Shown here piece after piece: positions 17,921 to 28,950 of a stretch of 64,000 nucleotides of DNA; positions within the stretch are counted from its first letter, which is position 1; every line of letters starts with the position of its first letter. The notes beneath the pieces were generated by a model. The model was not told the DNA's origin. It ran no database searches and saw only the letters and a list, made by a program, of their open reading frames with translations. The stretch is taken from NCBI RefSeq assembly GCF_000497045.1, contig NW_015961948.1, forward strand, positions 682,001 through 746,000, read 5' to 3'. Made by a program: the position numbers and the translations under genes. This stretch comes from Kalmanozyma brasiliensis GHG001. Its lineage: Eukaryota > Basidiomycota > Ustilaginomycetes > Ustilaginales.

Positions 17921-19339
17921 TCAACCGCATCGGCATGTCAACATGTTGACCAGCTTCTGACCGAACGTCTTGCGTTCCGCTGGGTGATCCTCGCCATTGC
18001 TCAGACCGACCGCCTGGCGGTTGTCGCCACGACGTCCATCTAGGCCATTGCCCGAAGACATGGCAGTGGGCGTCATGTGGCCTGCATGACTGTGTTCTCG
18101 GGTCCCGTTTTGCGCTGGGATGCCAGCAACGGTAGCATCGTGCACGGCAACATTCGATGCGTGACCGACACCGCCGTAGCCGGAGCCGTTCTGGTTGAAG
18201 TCGCCGTGACTGGCACGCAGGCGTTCGGCCTGGGAACGCTCGCTTTGCATGTGGGCACCACCCGACTTGCGCCCACCCTTGGACCCGCTTCGAGCCAGCG
18301 CCGTGGGCGGCTGGATTGCCGCTGCCGACGCCTGCGGTACCGCCGACGCACGCGCCTCGCGAGGTCGATCCCGTTCATCCCGGCGGTCGCGGTTGGTACC
18401 CGCCTCCCATCCTTTGCCGCCGTTGAGCAGCATCCAATCAAACACGCCGTCCTCCTGCTCGCCCGAGCTCTTGAGCACCTTGGTGAAGAGTTCGCGCAAA
18501 AAGTCGTAGTCCGGTGTCTCCTCGAACCCGAGCTTGCGCACATAGTTGAGGTAGATGCCAAACTCCTCCGGGAAACCCTCGCAGAGCTCCTTGATGGGGG
18601 TGCTCTGCTTCTTCTCGCCGATCTTTTCGTACTTTTGCTTGTTGGTCGCCGCCTTGAGGCCCTGCCATGGCAGACCGCCGCGGAGGAAGTACATGAAGAC
18701 GTGCCCTAGCGCCTCGAGGTCGTCGCGTCGCGACTGCTCACGACCCAGGTGGGTGTTGATGGACATGTAACGGGCGGTACCGCTCAACGACTTGCGCTCG
18801 CGGTACGGAATGTGCTGCTTGGTCTTGGGGTCGCGATATTGCTTGGCCATGCCAAAGTCGACGACGTGCACCATGTTGGCATTCTTGGTCATAGGACGAC
18901 CGATGAGGAAGTTGTCGGGCTTGATGTCGCGATAGATGAGGTTCTTCTCGTGGATGGTCTGGACGCGAGTGATCATCTGCTTGGCGGTCATGACGACCGT
19001 CTTGATGCTGAACTTGCGACCGCACATGTCAAAGAGATCTTCAAGCGAAGGACCGAGGAGGTCGATGACGAGGATGTTGTGGAGACCCTCCTGGCCAAAG
19101 TAGTAGACCTGCGGGATGCCTTGACAGCCGGCGAGGATCTTGTAGGTGCGGTACTCATCTCTGAGCTGAGGTGCGTCGCTCTTCCGAGGCTCGAACTTGA
19201 TGGCGACGGTCTGGCTGTTGAGCAGGTTGGTACCTTCGAAGATGACACCGAAGGAGCCCTCTCCGATCTTCTTGCCGACGCGGTAGTGAACGCCAACGAC
19301 GTTGGAGCCAGAGCTGGAGTGCGAAGCGTGGGAAGTCAT
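17921..19339 (-). CDS. membrane-type casein kinase I (Yck/CK1-gamma-like)
   Basis: 472 aa from the first ATG at 19339; the frame extends to 19417 only with a TTG. The kinase domain spans about 19-305: the glycine loop IGEGSFG (25-31), K48 in VAIKFE, the catalytic D138 in [11 protein letters not shown] at 161-163, and the CK1-specific SIN (ARYMSINTH) in place of APE. The ~170-residue tail is rich in Ser, Gly and Asn and ends [11 protein letters not shown]. Fungal Yck kinases end in palmitoylated cysteines that tether them to the plasma membrane; here two cysteines sit near, but not at, the end. In yeast such kinases act in glucose and amino-acid sensing, septins and endocytosis. No intron. Confidence 0.92.
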   Translation of the reverse strand: MTSHASHSSSGSNVVGVHYRVGKKIGEGSFGVIFEGTNLLNSQTVAIKFEPRKSDAPQLRDEYRTYKILAGCQGIPQVYYFGQEGLHNILVIDLLGPSLEDLFDMCGRKFSIKTVVMTAKQMITRVQTIHEKNLIYRDIKPDNFLIGRPMTKNANMVHVVDFGMAKQYRDPKTKQHIPYRERKSLSGTARYMSINTHLGREQSRRDDLEALGHVFMYFLRGGLPWQGLKAATNKQKYEKIGEKKQSTPIKELCEGFPEEFGIYLNYVRKLGFEETPDYDFLRELFTKVLKSSGEQEDGVFDWMLLNGGKGWEAGTNRDRRDERDRPREARASAVPQASAAAIQPPTALARSGSKGGRKSGGAHMQSERSQAERLRASHGDFNQNGSGYGGVGHASNVAVHDATVAGIPAQNGTREHSHAGHMTPTAMSSGNGLDGRRGDNRQAVGLSNGEDHPAERKTFGQKLVNMLTCRCG

Positions 19340-21111
19340 GGTTGCGTTGGGGTTGTGGAAAGGCTGTGTGGTGGGCAGGGCCAAGGACCGACTCGCAGGA
19401 TGAATGCCGTTCGGCAAGGGTGCTGACTCTGCGGAGAGTCGAGTCCAGTCTCTGGAAAACTACAGGCGTGGCGAGGGCGAGGATCGAGTCGACTTAGAGT
19501 GACGTGAATGCGCTTGATCGAGAGCTATGCAGAGGTAGTTGCGTGATGCTGGATTGTCGGTAAGGAGAATACGATTTGCTTGTTCAAAAGGCAAGACGCT
19601 GGTGTCGTTCCAGAGCAAGATGGCAGCTGCAAATGTGGTCGGACCGCACGACGAAGGGTGAGTTGCGATGGATAGCAGCAATCGATCGAAATGCTCGCCG
19701 TGTGAGGCTTTGCGATCTTGCCAGGGTGATGTGTGCAGGTGGATGGTGACCGCAGCACGCTGTCCTAGGGCCGATCTGAGCGTCAACAAGGACTGAGGGG
19801 AGGCGCGGTTTGAGCGGACCTCACGACGGAGCAAGACAGCGCTCTGCCAATGAATGGAGGAAGAGATCAGGAGAGAGGAGGGGCAGAGAGCGAGAAGCGA
19901 GGAAAGGTATGGAGAAGGAAGTGATTGACGTAGGAGCGAGCGATCTACGCCGGAAAGAAGGATCGGTGCGTGTGTGTGTGTGTCTCTCTGTGTGACTGTC
20001 TGCGTGTGTGATTCTACCAGAAGCCAGCAGAGCGGAGCGAGACTGACACGAAGCCTAAGACAGAAAGCAGCCAGGCAGAAGACAAGGCAGGGCGCAGAGA
20101 CAGAGACAGAGGGGTCGAACGCAGCAAAGCGTCGCGATCCAAGCCAATTCCCTAATTTCAGAAATCGCACACAAACACCAATTTGACCCACTCCAGATGG
20201 CTTTCTCACGACAACCAGAGACCCTGAAGTGCATTTCAAAATTCGTCAAAGTCGAGAAAATCGGAGCAGCATCTCAGTACAATTTCGCGATCTAAATTTC
20301 AATACACAAAGCCTTGGGCGAAGGCCCGTCGCAGTCATCCGCATACTCGACTCACACTTAGGGTACGATGCAGCGAAAGCTCTCGTATGACAAATGCTTC
20401 ATCTCGAACCCACGTCAGTGTTTGAGCAGATACTTTGTCAATCTGGACGTACGAGAGCGTTCCATAGAGTCAGATCGTAGCCTTGCTGGGCCGATTCGAA
20501 GAAAGAGCGAAACACTTCAATTCGACCCGCATCCGCAATTTTTGGAATACAGAGTAGAGATTCTTTCATGCAGGAATTTTAAGTGAGGATTACAAGGAGA
20601 CAGGTTGCAGGCTTCAACCAGACTCCTCAAGGGCGGACTGTCAACTCAGATGCACCTTCGATGGATGTCTTTCGGTGCAGCTTGCAGATCCCTTCTGCAA
20701 GGGGCATCCAACTGAGCCCACTTCGTATCCAGCTGCCTCTGAATCTTGATGTCGGTGGGTTCCCTGCGTACAGAGCCCTACCCTGGCCTGATGGCCCCCT
20801 GGTATCGTCTTGGTCCCATACCTCGGTGGCTAGCGGGCCGCAGAAGAGGCAGACAAAGCGGTCTGTAGAGGCGTGCTGGGAGCTTCTACGCGCAGATGGC
20901 GGCCAGCGAAGCTCTCAAATCGTGCACGACACTTGCATCTCGGCTGCACGACATCTTTCTCAATCATGGTCTGCAGGTCGCTCTCGATGCACGGTGCCTG
21001 ATCTAATGCCCACATTCGCGATGTCAATGATCCGATTGACATGTTTGCTTGCATTCCTACACAATGACCGATGGGTGACAACCAGAAAGAACTACGCCCA
21101 CAAGACACGAA
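19340..21111. other. 1.8 kb region upstream of casein kinase I, downstream of POL5
   Basis: On the minus strand the stretch 19340-20231 contains no ATG, which suggests a long 5' leader of the kinase gene. A 260-codon open frame lies there (19460-20239), but it starts with TTG and has no internal Met. A GT run lies at about 19970-19982. Between 20583 and 21131 a plus-strand open frame starts with GTG and has no recognisable sequence. Confidence 0.45.
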
Positions 21112-24100
21112 TCACTTTGAAGTCGCCTTGACCTTCTTGGCGGGCGATGGCGACTTGCCATTCACCTTGATCGGTGTACTCTCCTCCGCAGCACGCTTCT
21201 TATCGTTCTTTCCGCCGTCCTTGTTGTTCTTCTTCTTCTTTCCGTCTGCGCCGGTCGCATCGGGCTGCAGCACCTTGATCAGCTGCTTCATGAGATCGTG
21301 GATCGACGTTGACGCTTTGAATCTCTCGGAGCTCTGCAGCTTGTCCGCCGCGTCCTGCAGCTTGACCACCTTCCATGCGCCCTGCAGCTTGTCATTAGCC
21401 CCCGGTTCGATGCGCGAGCTGATCCTCGCCGCCTGGAGCACAAATTTAATCGTGTCCTTCATGTGGTTCGAGCTCAACGCCGACGTCGACGCCGCATCGC
21501 ACGAGTCGGTGATGATCTGCACAAAGCAGCTGCTGATCTCGGGAACGAAACCGAGCACCTCGCCCTTTTCGGGTCGCTGCGCAATCTGCGTCAGCACCGC
21601 TTGCAGCATCGACATAACCTGCACCTGACGGAACGCTCGTGTGGCAGCACCTGGTCGGCAGTTGTCTAGCAGCTCGGAGCGGAGCTCCCAGCCGAGCATG
21701 GGGAAGCGTCGGAAAGCGTCGATCAGGAACTCGTGACGCAATCGGCTCGACTTTCGCATCAGATAGTCGAGCAGAGACTCGCGGTAGATCTCAACCAGCT
21801 TGCCACCGAGCGCTGCCTTGACGTCGTCGCCACTCTTAGAGAGCGCCACCTTGGTCAAGTAAAGGTTGATCGCCTGGCTGACGTTTGAGACGTCGTTGGA
21901 TTGCGACTCGCGTGCTTCCGTGTGCATGCGCTGGAGCAGAGTCGCCACGTGGTCGGCATCAAAGTCGTCCGGTACCGTCTTGGCTTTGCTGATTCGGCTC
22001 AGCAGCAGCGTTCTGGCTTTGGTGGCAAGCTGCTCCGTGTCCTCGTCCCGGTTGCTCCAGAGGTCGTACAGCGGCTCGATGAGATCCAACATCAACGGGC
22101 TTTGGGGTTGCTTGCGAGCAAACACCTCGACAAGCTCCAGCACCTTGAAGCGCAATGCAATGGCTTCTTGCTTTGCCTCCTTCTGGCCGCGCGATGCCGA
22201 CACTCGCTGACGGAACACCTCGGCGAGCTTGTCGTCCAGCAGCATCATCTCGTCGTCGCCCAAATCGGAGAATTCGACGCTCGACTCGGAGCCAGCATCA
22301 GACTGCGCGTCCTCGGCCTCATCCTCGTCGTCCTCTCCGTCTTGAGCGGCGTCGTCGGGATCAGCCATGCCAGACTCCTTGAGGACAGCACGGACGCGAG
22401 CACGGAGCTCTTCATCCACTTCTTGATCCTCGTCGTCCTCGTCCTCTTGGTCCGCATCGGCATCCGACTCGTCGTCGTCGTCGCTGGTAGCAGATGTGTC
22501 TGAGGCTCGTGGCTTGCCATCCTCCTCGACCTCATCTGATGCTTCCTCGTCATCCATGTCTTCGTCCTCGTCCTCATCTGCATCCTGAGCAACCTCGTCA
22601 GCTGTTCGCAGGTGCGAGAGGAGCAAGCCGATGCTGCCCTTGGTCATGTCTTGTGTGAAGGCCTCGAAGGCGTTCGTAGCGGAGGTGCGTAGGAAGGCCG
22701 AAGACAGCTCCAGGAAGCTGAGCAGGCAGTCGCAGAGCAGCTCGACACCGGTGACTTCGGATTGGTCCTCGACCTGCTTGCCCTTGCGGGACGAAGCGGC
22801 GCTGGGCGCCGGGAAGAGCTTGTCCGCACACGCGCACAGCGGCTCGACCAGGTCCGAAGCGCCGTCAGCAGCGTCCGCCGAGACGAGCAACGCCGACAGC
22901 AGCAGCGACTGGAACGCACGTGCGCGCTCCTTGACATCGGCATCGGTGCTCTTGGCTTCAAACTTGCGTACCTTGTCGAGGCAGCGAACGCCGTCAGCAA
23001 GCTTGGCTGCAATCTCGTCATCGTGGTCAAAGATCGACTTGAAGCTCTTGTCCTTCTCAAGCTGCAGCAAGACATCGTGTGCCTTGGCGAGCCACAGCTG
23101 CCCATCCTGAGCGACGCCGGGCGTCTTCTTGCCAGCGACACTGGCGCCAGTCGGAGGTGCCTGCTTGGCGAGCTCCGAGACGCTAGAGAGGAATCGCGAT
23201 CGGGTGACCTGCTTGAGCGAGTCGGTGAAAGCAGGTGTCGGGAGACGCTCGAGCAGGAAGCGCTTCTTGAGCGGCTTCTGCATTGTGTAATATCCGTGGG
23301 CAGCAAGGAAGGTGAGAACGTCGACGAGCAGCTGGTCATCCTTGGGCACTGTGGGCGTGCGCACAAGGAACAAGAGCTGGTCGAGGGCCCACTTTCTTCG
23401 GTTGTTGATCTCTGTCAGTTCGTCCTCGTCCTCCGTGTCAATGCCTTGGCAGATGATTTCGCCAAGATGCTTGACGTACTCGCGCACGCGGTCGATGTCG
23501 AGCGACGACAGCACTTGCTCGACCGTCTTGGTCTTTGTGATCGAATCAAAGTTCTGATGACCATTCTTGCCGATGAGCTGCGTGACGAGGACAAAGCCGA
23601 GGTGAGGCTGTTGCTTGACGACGTCTTGAATAGTCTCGGTAGCCTTGACGGCAGCACGATGCAGGAGACGATCGCGGTTGCCGAGCTGGTTGATGAGCGT
23701 GCGCATAAAGTTGGGCGTGAAGAGCATGGGCTTGTCGGTGTCGTTCGCTCTTGGAAGAGCTCGTTGGAAGACCTGGAAACCCCACGACTTGCGATCGTGA
23801 GACGAAGCAGCGGCAAAGAGGGTCTCGTCAACGACGACGCGGTAGAAGTCCGGGAACGATGCGATCCTAGTCTCTGCTGAGGAAGTCGAGTCGAAGAAAA
23901 CGTCGAGAATGAGATCCCAGACGAAGTGAATTTTGGCCTGCCAGCGAGAACGCGCACCAGCAGTGGCTGTAGCCTCGTTCTCGGATGGGATGGCCTCTTT
24001 GAGGACTCGCGCCAACGAGGCGAGGTTGGCCGTGGACAGTGGGTGCTCTTTGCGCATCGACGGCAAAGCCACTGTCTGGAAGAAGTCGGCGCCTGCTCCA

Positions 24101-24852
24101 TGGCTGAGCTGCAGCATGACTGCAAGCTTCTCCGGGCTCAGCTCCTTTGTGGAAGAGATCTGCTCGGTCATCCACGACTGCGCTGCTTGCGACCACTCGA
24201 TTTCGACGTCGGCACGTTGGAGCTGGGCTACGGCTTGAACCATGACCCATGCACAGCTCTCGGCCATCCATGGCTTGTCGGAGGAAAGCGCAATGAGAAT
24301 GCTCATGGATCGTTTGAAGTCGCTGATTGTCGCTGAGGGCTGTACGAGCAGTTCCGACTGTACGAGACTCATGATGCCAAAAAGCTTGGCAAACATAAAA
24401 TCCTTCTGCTCTTGTCTGCTGGCAGCGACCTGAGGATTTGAGTACTTGAGAACGAGCGTGAGGATCTCTTTGGCGGAAACAGCGTATCTAATGCGGGAGA
24501 GAAGCTCTGTTAGGACGACAGCAAACCCGAGACGAGAGCTCTCTCGTGGACTCGCCAAGCCGCGCAGCAGTCGACGCAAAGCGTACATGAGGTCGGCGAC
24601 GGTGCGGTTGCCCAGCGCTTCCTCGACGGACTCGGCCTCCTGCTCGTCTACTGTCAGTGGATCGTCCATGTCTTGGTCATCGTCGTCGGTGCTCTCGGTT
24701 GTCGATGGCAGGTCGAGGGTGATCTTTGAGGAGGAAGCCAGCACATCTTGCTGAGATAGAAGCTCCTCAACGAGCTGATTTGCCGAGGTGAGCCTCGCGT
24801 CCTGGTTGGATGAGGCGATCTCCCAGAACAGCTGCAGATTGTTGCCGTTCAT
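21112..24852 (-). CDS. POL5: Pol5/MYBBP1A-like nucleolar protein
   Basis: 1246 aa with ATG at 24852. Despite the name DNA polymerase phi/V, members are HEAT-repeat-like nucleolar proteins needed for rRNA synthesis and ribosome assembly. The N-terminal signature is clear: FWEIASSNQDARLTSANQL, then LMYALRRLLRGLASPRESSR and GFAVVLTELL. Helical repeats run through about residue 740. A strongly acidic stretch lies at about 750-870 (DEDEDEDMDDEEAS, DDDDESDADADQEDEDDEDQ), as in the family, and a Lys-rich tail (GKKKKNNKDGGKNDKKR) serves as a probable nucleolar signal. No intron. It diverges from cdc25 across a 4.1 kb spacer. Confidence 0.92.
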   Translation of the reverse strand: MNGNNLQLFWEIASSNQDARLTSANQLVEELLSQQDVLASSSKITLDLPSTTESTDDDDQDMDDPLTVDEQEAESVEEALGNRTVADLMYALRRLLRGLASPRESSRLGFAVVLTELLSRIRYAVSAKEILTLVLKYSNPQVAASRQEQKDFMFAKLFGIMSLVQSELLVQPSATISDFKRSMSILIALSSDKPWMAESCAWVMVQAVAQLQRADVEIEWSQAAQSWMTEQISSTKELSPEKLAVMLQLSHGAGADFFQTVALPSMRKEHPLSTANLASLARVLKEAIPSENEATATAGARSRWQAKIHFVWDLILDVFFDSTSSAETRIASFPDFYRVVVDETLFAAASSHDRKSWGFQVFQRALPRANDTDKPMLFTPNFMRTLINQLGNRDRLLHRAAVKATETIQDVVKQQPHLGFVLVTQLIGKNGHQNFDSITKTKTVEQVLSSLDIDRVREYVKHLGEIICQGIDTEDEDELTEINNRRKWALDQLLFLVRTPTVPKDDQLLVDVLTFLAAHGYYTMQKPLKKRFLLERLPTPAFTDSLKQVTRSRFLSSVSELAKQAPPTGASVAGKKTPGVAQDGQLWLAKAHDVLLQLEKDKSFKSIFDHDDEIAAKLADGVRCLDKVRKFEAKSTDADVKERARAFQSLLLSALLVSADAADGASDLVEPLCACADKLFPAPSAASSRKGKQVEDQSEVTGVELLCDCLLSFLELSSAFLRTSATNAFEAFTQDMTKGSIGLLLSHLRTADEVAQDADEDEDEDMDDEEASDEVEEDGKPRASDTSATSDDDDESDADADQEDEDDEDQEVDEELRARVRAVLKESGMADPDDAAQDGEDDEDEAEDAQSDAGSESSVEFSDLGDDEMMLLDDKLAEVFRQRVSASRGQKEAKQEAIALRFKVLELVEVFARKQPQSPLMLDLIEPLYDLWSNRDEDTEQLATKARTLLLSRISKAKTVPDDFDADHVATLLQRMHTEARESQSNDVSNVSQAINLYLTKVALSKSGDDVKAALGGKLVEIYRESLLDYLMRKSSRLRHEFLIDAFRRFPMLGWELRSELLDNCRPGAATRAFRQVQVMSMLQAVLTQIAQRPEKGEVLGFVPEISSCFVQIITDSCDAASTSALSSNHMKDTIKFVLQAARISSRIEPGANDKLQGAWKVVKLQDAADKLQSSERFKASTSIHDLMKQLIKVLQPDATGADGKKKKNNKDGGKNDKKRAAEESTPIKVNGKSPSPAKKVKATSK

Positions 24853-25260
24853 TGCGACTGAGCCACGCGAGGGTGTTGTTGCTCGGAAAGGACGTTGGCC
24901 GAAGGGGATGGTGGTGGCTGCTCACCAGGTGAATGATGGACTGAACCCTGTCTGGAAATTTTTGCTCGTTCCCTGAGCCTTTTCTTTTCTTCGCAAAATC
25001 TTCTTTGTGGAGAAATTCTCATCTTTGAGATTTGCAATGAGCACGACAGATCGGTGATTTTGCTCAAGAGCTTAGCTGTGAGATGCTTCAGCCTCACAAC
25101 CGAAGAAATGTCGCAGCCTCGCTGGCTGGCAGAAACCTTGTTGGCCGGCATCCAATGACCAACGCTGCCTGTGGCTCTGCTCTGCCTCGCAAAAGCCGCT
25201 TACAGACGGTCAAAATCGCCTAAGTTACTGCCCGTCAACACTTCCGACTGCTTTGCACCA

Positions 25261-25298
25261 CATCGCAGCGCAGCGCAGCGCATCGCATCGCAGCATCG
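25261..25298. repeat. pentamer tandem repeat (catcg/cagcg)
   Basis: Six consecutive 5-bp units, catcg or cagcg, followed by a partial continuation (cagcatcg). Non-coding, between POL5 and cdc25. Confidence 0.8.
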
Positions 25299-25856
25299 TT
25301 TCGTCCCTATCTCAGCTTTGCCGCTCGCCCGTTGTACCTGCTAGAGGCTGTACCATGACATGGCCATGTGTCGCCATCTGAATGACAAGCGCCACCTCCG
25401 CGATCAATGCTTGCATCGTTTCGTCATCCGAACATCGAAGCGCAGACGGTAGTACTTGTCCGCAGCGAGCTCGCAAGAGATTTCTCCCAGTTTGAGAAGG
25501 ATTGAAAGCCGCCTCTCCTTCCCTCGGAACCGAGTCCATCTGAATCCCTCTGCCCAGGCTGGACAGAGTGAGCTGTCCCGTGCTTCGCAAGGTTCGCAAG
25601 AAGGACGCAAGAGAATCTTCTGACGAAAGCGAGTCTTAAAAGTTGGACAGGTGAGTCTAAATTGGCTTTGGGCGACAAGAAGCGAGACCCTAGCGAAAAG
25701 GCCAGAACAAGAAGAAAAAGGAGCTCACCGCTGCGCGCCATGCAAGGTAGAAGATCCCAAGGCAAATTTGAGAAGCATCCTGCAAGAGGTGCGCCCGAGC
25801 TGCCTCGCATGGCATGTGCATAGCATATCATTCTCAGCTCAGACGCTCATTCCTCT

Positions 25857-25865
25857 TCCCTTTGT
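25857..25865 (-). promoter_or_regulatory. exact pheromone response element motif (ACAAAGGGA)
   Basis: Exact match on the minus strand to ACAAAGGGA, the site bound by the HMG factor Prf1 in Ustilago maydis. Function here is inferred from the motif alone. Confidence 0.35.
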
Positions 25866-26271
25866 TCTTCTGAACCCTTGGCTTCTGCCAGGCACACGGC
25901 TTAGAGCTTTGCCGGCCTGTTCTGCTGCTTGTCTGCGTGTTCTTCCGCTCTCCCGCTCCTTGTTGGTTCTCCGCAAACGACAGCGTGGTGGCGACAGGTC
26001 CCGTTGGGTCGCCGTTTGAATCTTAAATTGACCCTGGTTGGGTCGTCTTGAAGTGAGGTTGAGAAGATCCAATGGATTGCCGATGAGGGAGAGGCAACTC
26101 ATCTCCGCTGAAGTTTGATTGCGTTGATGCGCACACCGGTATAGGGAGTTGGCCCCTCGTCTCGACCCCGCAACGGGACGAAAGCGGATCGCAGAGGGGT
26201 CAACGAATGAGCGTGAGCAAGTCTCAGGGTTTACAGTAGAACAGATTCTCAAGAGCAACCCGCGGGTCTTG

Positions 26272-26280
26272 ACAAAGGGA
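26272..26280 (+). promoter_or_regulatory. exact pheromone response element motif (ACAAAGGGA)
   Basis: Exact plus-strand match to the Prf1 site ACAAAGGGA, about 2.7 kb before the cdc25 ATG and 1.4 kb from the POL5 ATG. Confidence 0.35.
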
Positions 26281-27148
26281 GGAGCCGGGCGTCGTTGATA
26301 ACACGAGTCCCTGATGCCAAAGGGCCTCAGCCGTGCTCGGTTCACGTTATTCCGAGTCTGTTTCGCAAGAGCCTATTTGCAGCAGTGCTTATCGCCTAGG
26401 CTCGGCCGTGCAGTGCCACCTTCTCCATGCGAGCAGACCACGAGAATGAGCAAGCGGGGCGTCAACGCAGCCGACCGTCCAAAGAAGCCCTGGAGCACCG
26501 TCAAACGAGCTAGAAGGAAAATAAGCGAGCACCGGTGATGGCTCGACCGGTCTTGTCTGCGAGGTGTCTGCGAGATGCGACACGAGCCGACCAGGCACCT
26601 GAGGAGTTCACAGGCACGTTCAGACGGAACTAGGACCGGCTCAGAACGGAGCTCGCTCCGTGATTGTTCTTGGCGGCGAAATGGCTCCCCGTATCCACTC
26701 GCAGCGGTAAGACGGTGGAAGCAGGAACAGCATGCAGTCCATTCGGACTCTGTGTTCTTTTGATCGGCAGCCAAGCGCTCATTCTCCGGTAACTTGCATC
26801 GCATTCGCAAGCCGCCTCATCGAAATCTTCTTCTGAAGTCGTCCTCGCTGCTGTACTGTACATCTATTTCGAACGAGGAAAGAGGCTTAGAGGACGCAGA
26901 CGAGCCGATGTGGGGTGTGTCCGTATCTGCTCGGAATGGACCGCTGGAGTTGACCTCGAAAGTGTCCAGACTGGGCCATGTTTGGTCCCACAGACATCTG
27001 CATTGTGCTCGCCCTCTGCATGCTGCGTCGAGCCGCGTCTCTTGCATTGTCATGGTGTTTTGATATGACAGCCAACCTTTGCGATGCGAATGAAGCATTC
27101 CGTCGACATCGCTGGCTCCCTCGCTTGGATGCCACGAGGACGTCTCGT

Positions 27149-27315
27149 GTGACGTCGATCCGTCCTCGCTACCATAGCGGCTAGGAGTGACGTCGATCAT
27201 GGTGCCTCAGACGAGCAACCGATTCGCAGGGAACAAGAGCGGGCGTCACTGCGTGGCGAGCAAAAGGCCAAAGCTGGCGGTGAAATGTCTCAGTGTTGGA
27301 CTTGGTGAGACGTCA
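27149..27315. promoter_or_regulatory. cluster of CRE-like TGACGTC half-sites
   Basis: A 12-bp direct repeat gtgacgtcgatc occurs at 27149-27160 and 27187-27198, and GACGTCA (the reverse half-site) at 27309-27315. A fourth copy lies at 28363-28369. TGACGTC is the core bound by ATF/CREB-type bZIP factors. No experimental support. Confidence 0.3.
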
Positions 27316-28248
27316 TTCCAAAATCCGTGTGTGTGTTTTGTATTGGTTGTGAATTGAGAATTGGCAGCCAAGATTAGAAGGCAGGGCAAATTGTAGAAGA
27401 GAGAACCAACATTTTGCAGTTTAGAGACGCAAAGCTGACTTAGGCTTTGGCCCCTGTCTCGCTCCATCACCATACGCCGTTCTCTTGGTCATTGGCTACG
27501 TTGCTCGTTGACTGTATCCCATTGTATGTGGATGGCCTTCTTTGCTCAGACATGAGCAGACCATGACGATTTCGAACCAAGCCTTGATTGTGTATGCCCT
27601 CATGGTCATCGTACCAATCCTATTTTGGATTTGAAAAGTCAACTCCGCTGCCCCGCGTCGACGCGCCCTCTCTCTTTCTCCCGAGGCCCAAGAAAATGTG
27701 TTGGTCTGAGTGTGAAGCGTTTAGCCGAGCTTATTCTGTCGTTCCGTCCATCCATCAAGGTCAGACCAGGCCTTTGCTTTGCCATGGTCGGGCCCTGACA
27801 CGACCGGCAAGCAATGCTCAGAGCCTCGTGTTGTGGTGCTACCTGATGACGAGAGAGCAAAGGCGAAAGAAAGCAACCGCGTGTGTTTGGACTCAGATCG
27901 AACTGGACCCTGTCGATCCTCTCCTTTGTGCTTCACGATGATATCACACTGTTGATGACTTGTGCCTCCTCTCATCCTGTCGGTACGATCAGACTTGAAC
28001 CTTGAGCACGGTCCGTCTGATGGAGCAATGAACGTCTGTGCGTCGACAGCCTCGCTAGTCTTGACAGCGGGATGTGATACGAAGCGAGATGCACAAGCCT
28101 CAGTGGTCTAGCCCTGAGTCAAAAGAGGAGCAGGAGGACGAGCAGCGTCTCATTTTTCCGGAGGAGCCGAAAGAGGATTCGAGAGGCAAGGCGACATCGA
28201 CAGAGTGAGGAAAGTGAGTGCACTTCCGCCGCCACTATTCAAGCGCCG

Positions 28249-28276
28249 CTCTCTCTCTCTCCCTCTCTCTTTCTTT
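28249..28276. repeat. CT-rich microsatellite tract
   Basis: Nearly uninterrupted CT dinucleotides followed by ttcttt. It probably lies at or near the cdc25 transcription start, as pyrimidine tracts often do in fungal promoters. Confidence 0.6.
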
Positions 28277-28338
28277 GACAAAGTCACACCCTGCAGCTCG
28301 AATCACTTTTGACTGCTCGTCCGCCTCGAGTCGGGATC

Positions 28339-28347
28339 TCCCTTTGT
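28339..28347 (-). promoter_or_regulatory. exact pheromone response element motif (ACAAAGGGA)
   Basis: Third exact ACAAAGGGA in this spacer, on the minus strand, about 650 bp before the cdc25 ATG. Confidence 0.35.
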
Positions 28348-28909
28348 CTCTCACTCTGGTAAGACGTCACATTTTAGATTATTAACTTTGACCCTTCATT
28401 ACCGCCTTTGGCTGTCACACTGAGACCAACTCTACGTATCACTCTCTCGCTCTCCCACTTCAGTCACACTTTGACAGTCTCGGTTGAGCGCAGTGGGCTG
28501 ACTCGCTTCCGTCTGAGCTGCTGTTCCTCCTCCTCCTCATCCTCTCAACCCTGATCATCGTCCCCTCCTCGCTTGGCTGACACTGCCAGTCTCGACTCGA
28601 CTCGTCTCGGCTCCTCATCTTGGTCCACTTCACTATCCGACCTCGGCCTCCCTCTCATCCATTCCGATTCCCCATCCCAACCTCCTTCCTCACTATCATC
28701 AAGACACTCCTCTCCACTCCACTCGGCTCGACACCCCCTCCCCTTTCCCCGGCTGCTCCATCTGCTCCATCTACATACCCGGTCATCACCACCGCCCTCG
28801 TCTTCAAGATTCCATCTCAACAAGCGTTCCAACGCCCACGTTCTCAGCAAACGACCTTGACGCCTAGATTCGAACAGCTTTACGACCACTCCGTTGCTTC
28901 AGCTCGCCT

Positions 28910-28921
28910 ATGATACTCTAG
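28910..28921 (+). promoter_or_regulatory. minimal upstream ORF in the cdc25 leader
   Basis: ATG ATA CTC TAG, a three-codon ORF (Met-Ile-Leu) ending 72 bp before the cdc25 ATG. It is the first ATG after an 818-bp ATG-free stretch. Confidence 0.45.
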
Positions 28922-28950
28922 ACATTCAACAAGCTCGACCTCTTCATCCC

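Noticed and set aside
19460..20239. 260-codon minus-strand open frame upstream of casein kinase I
   Set aside because: Starts with TTG, contains no Met, composition like translated pyrimidine-rich leader.
20350..20365. telomere-like ttaggg hexamer, considered as a telomerase RNA template or internal telomere remnant
   Set aside because: Only a single copy; a template or remnant needs at least about 1.5 repeats.
22762..23880. 372-codon open frame antisense to POL5
   Set aside because: Opposite a well-supported gene, no recognisable domain.
25839..26345. 168-codon minus-strand open frame between POL5 and cdc25
   Set aside because: Starts with GTG; no recognisable domain; no clear splice sites linking it to a larger gene.
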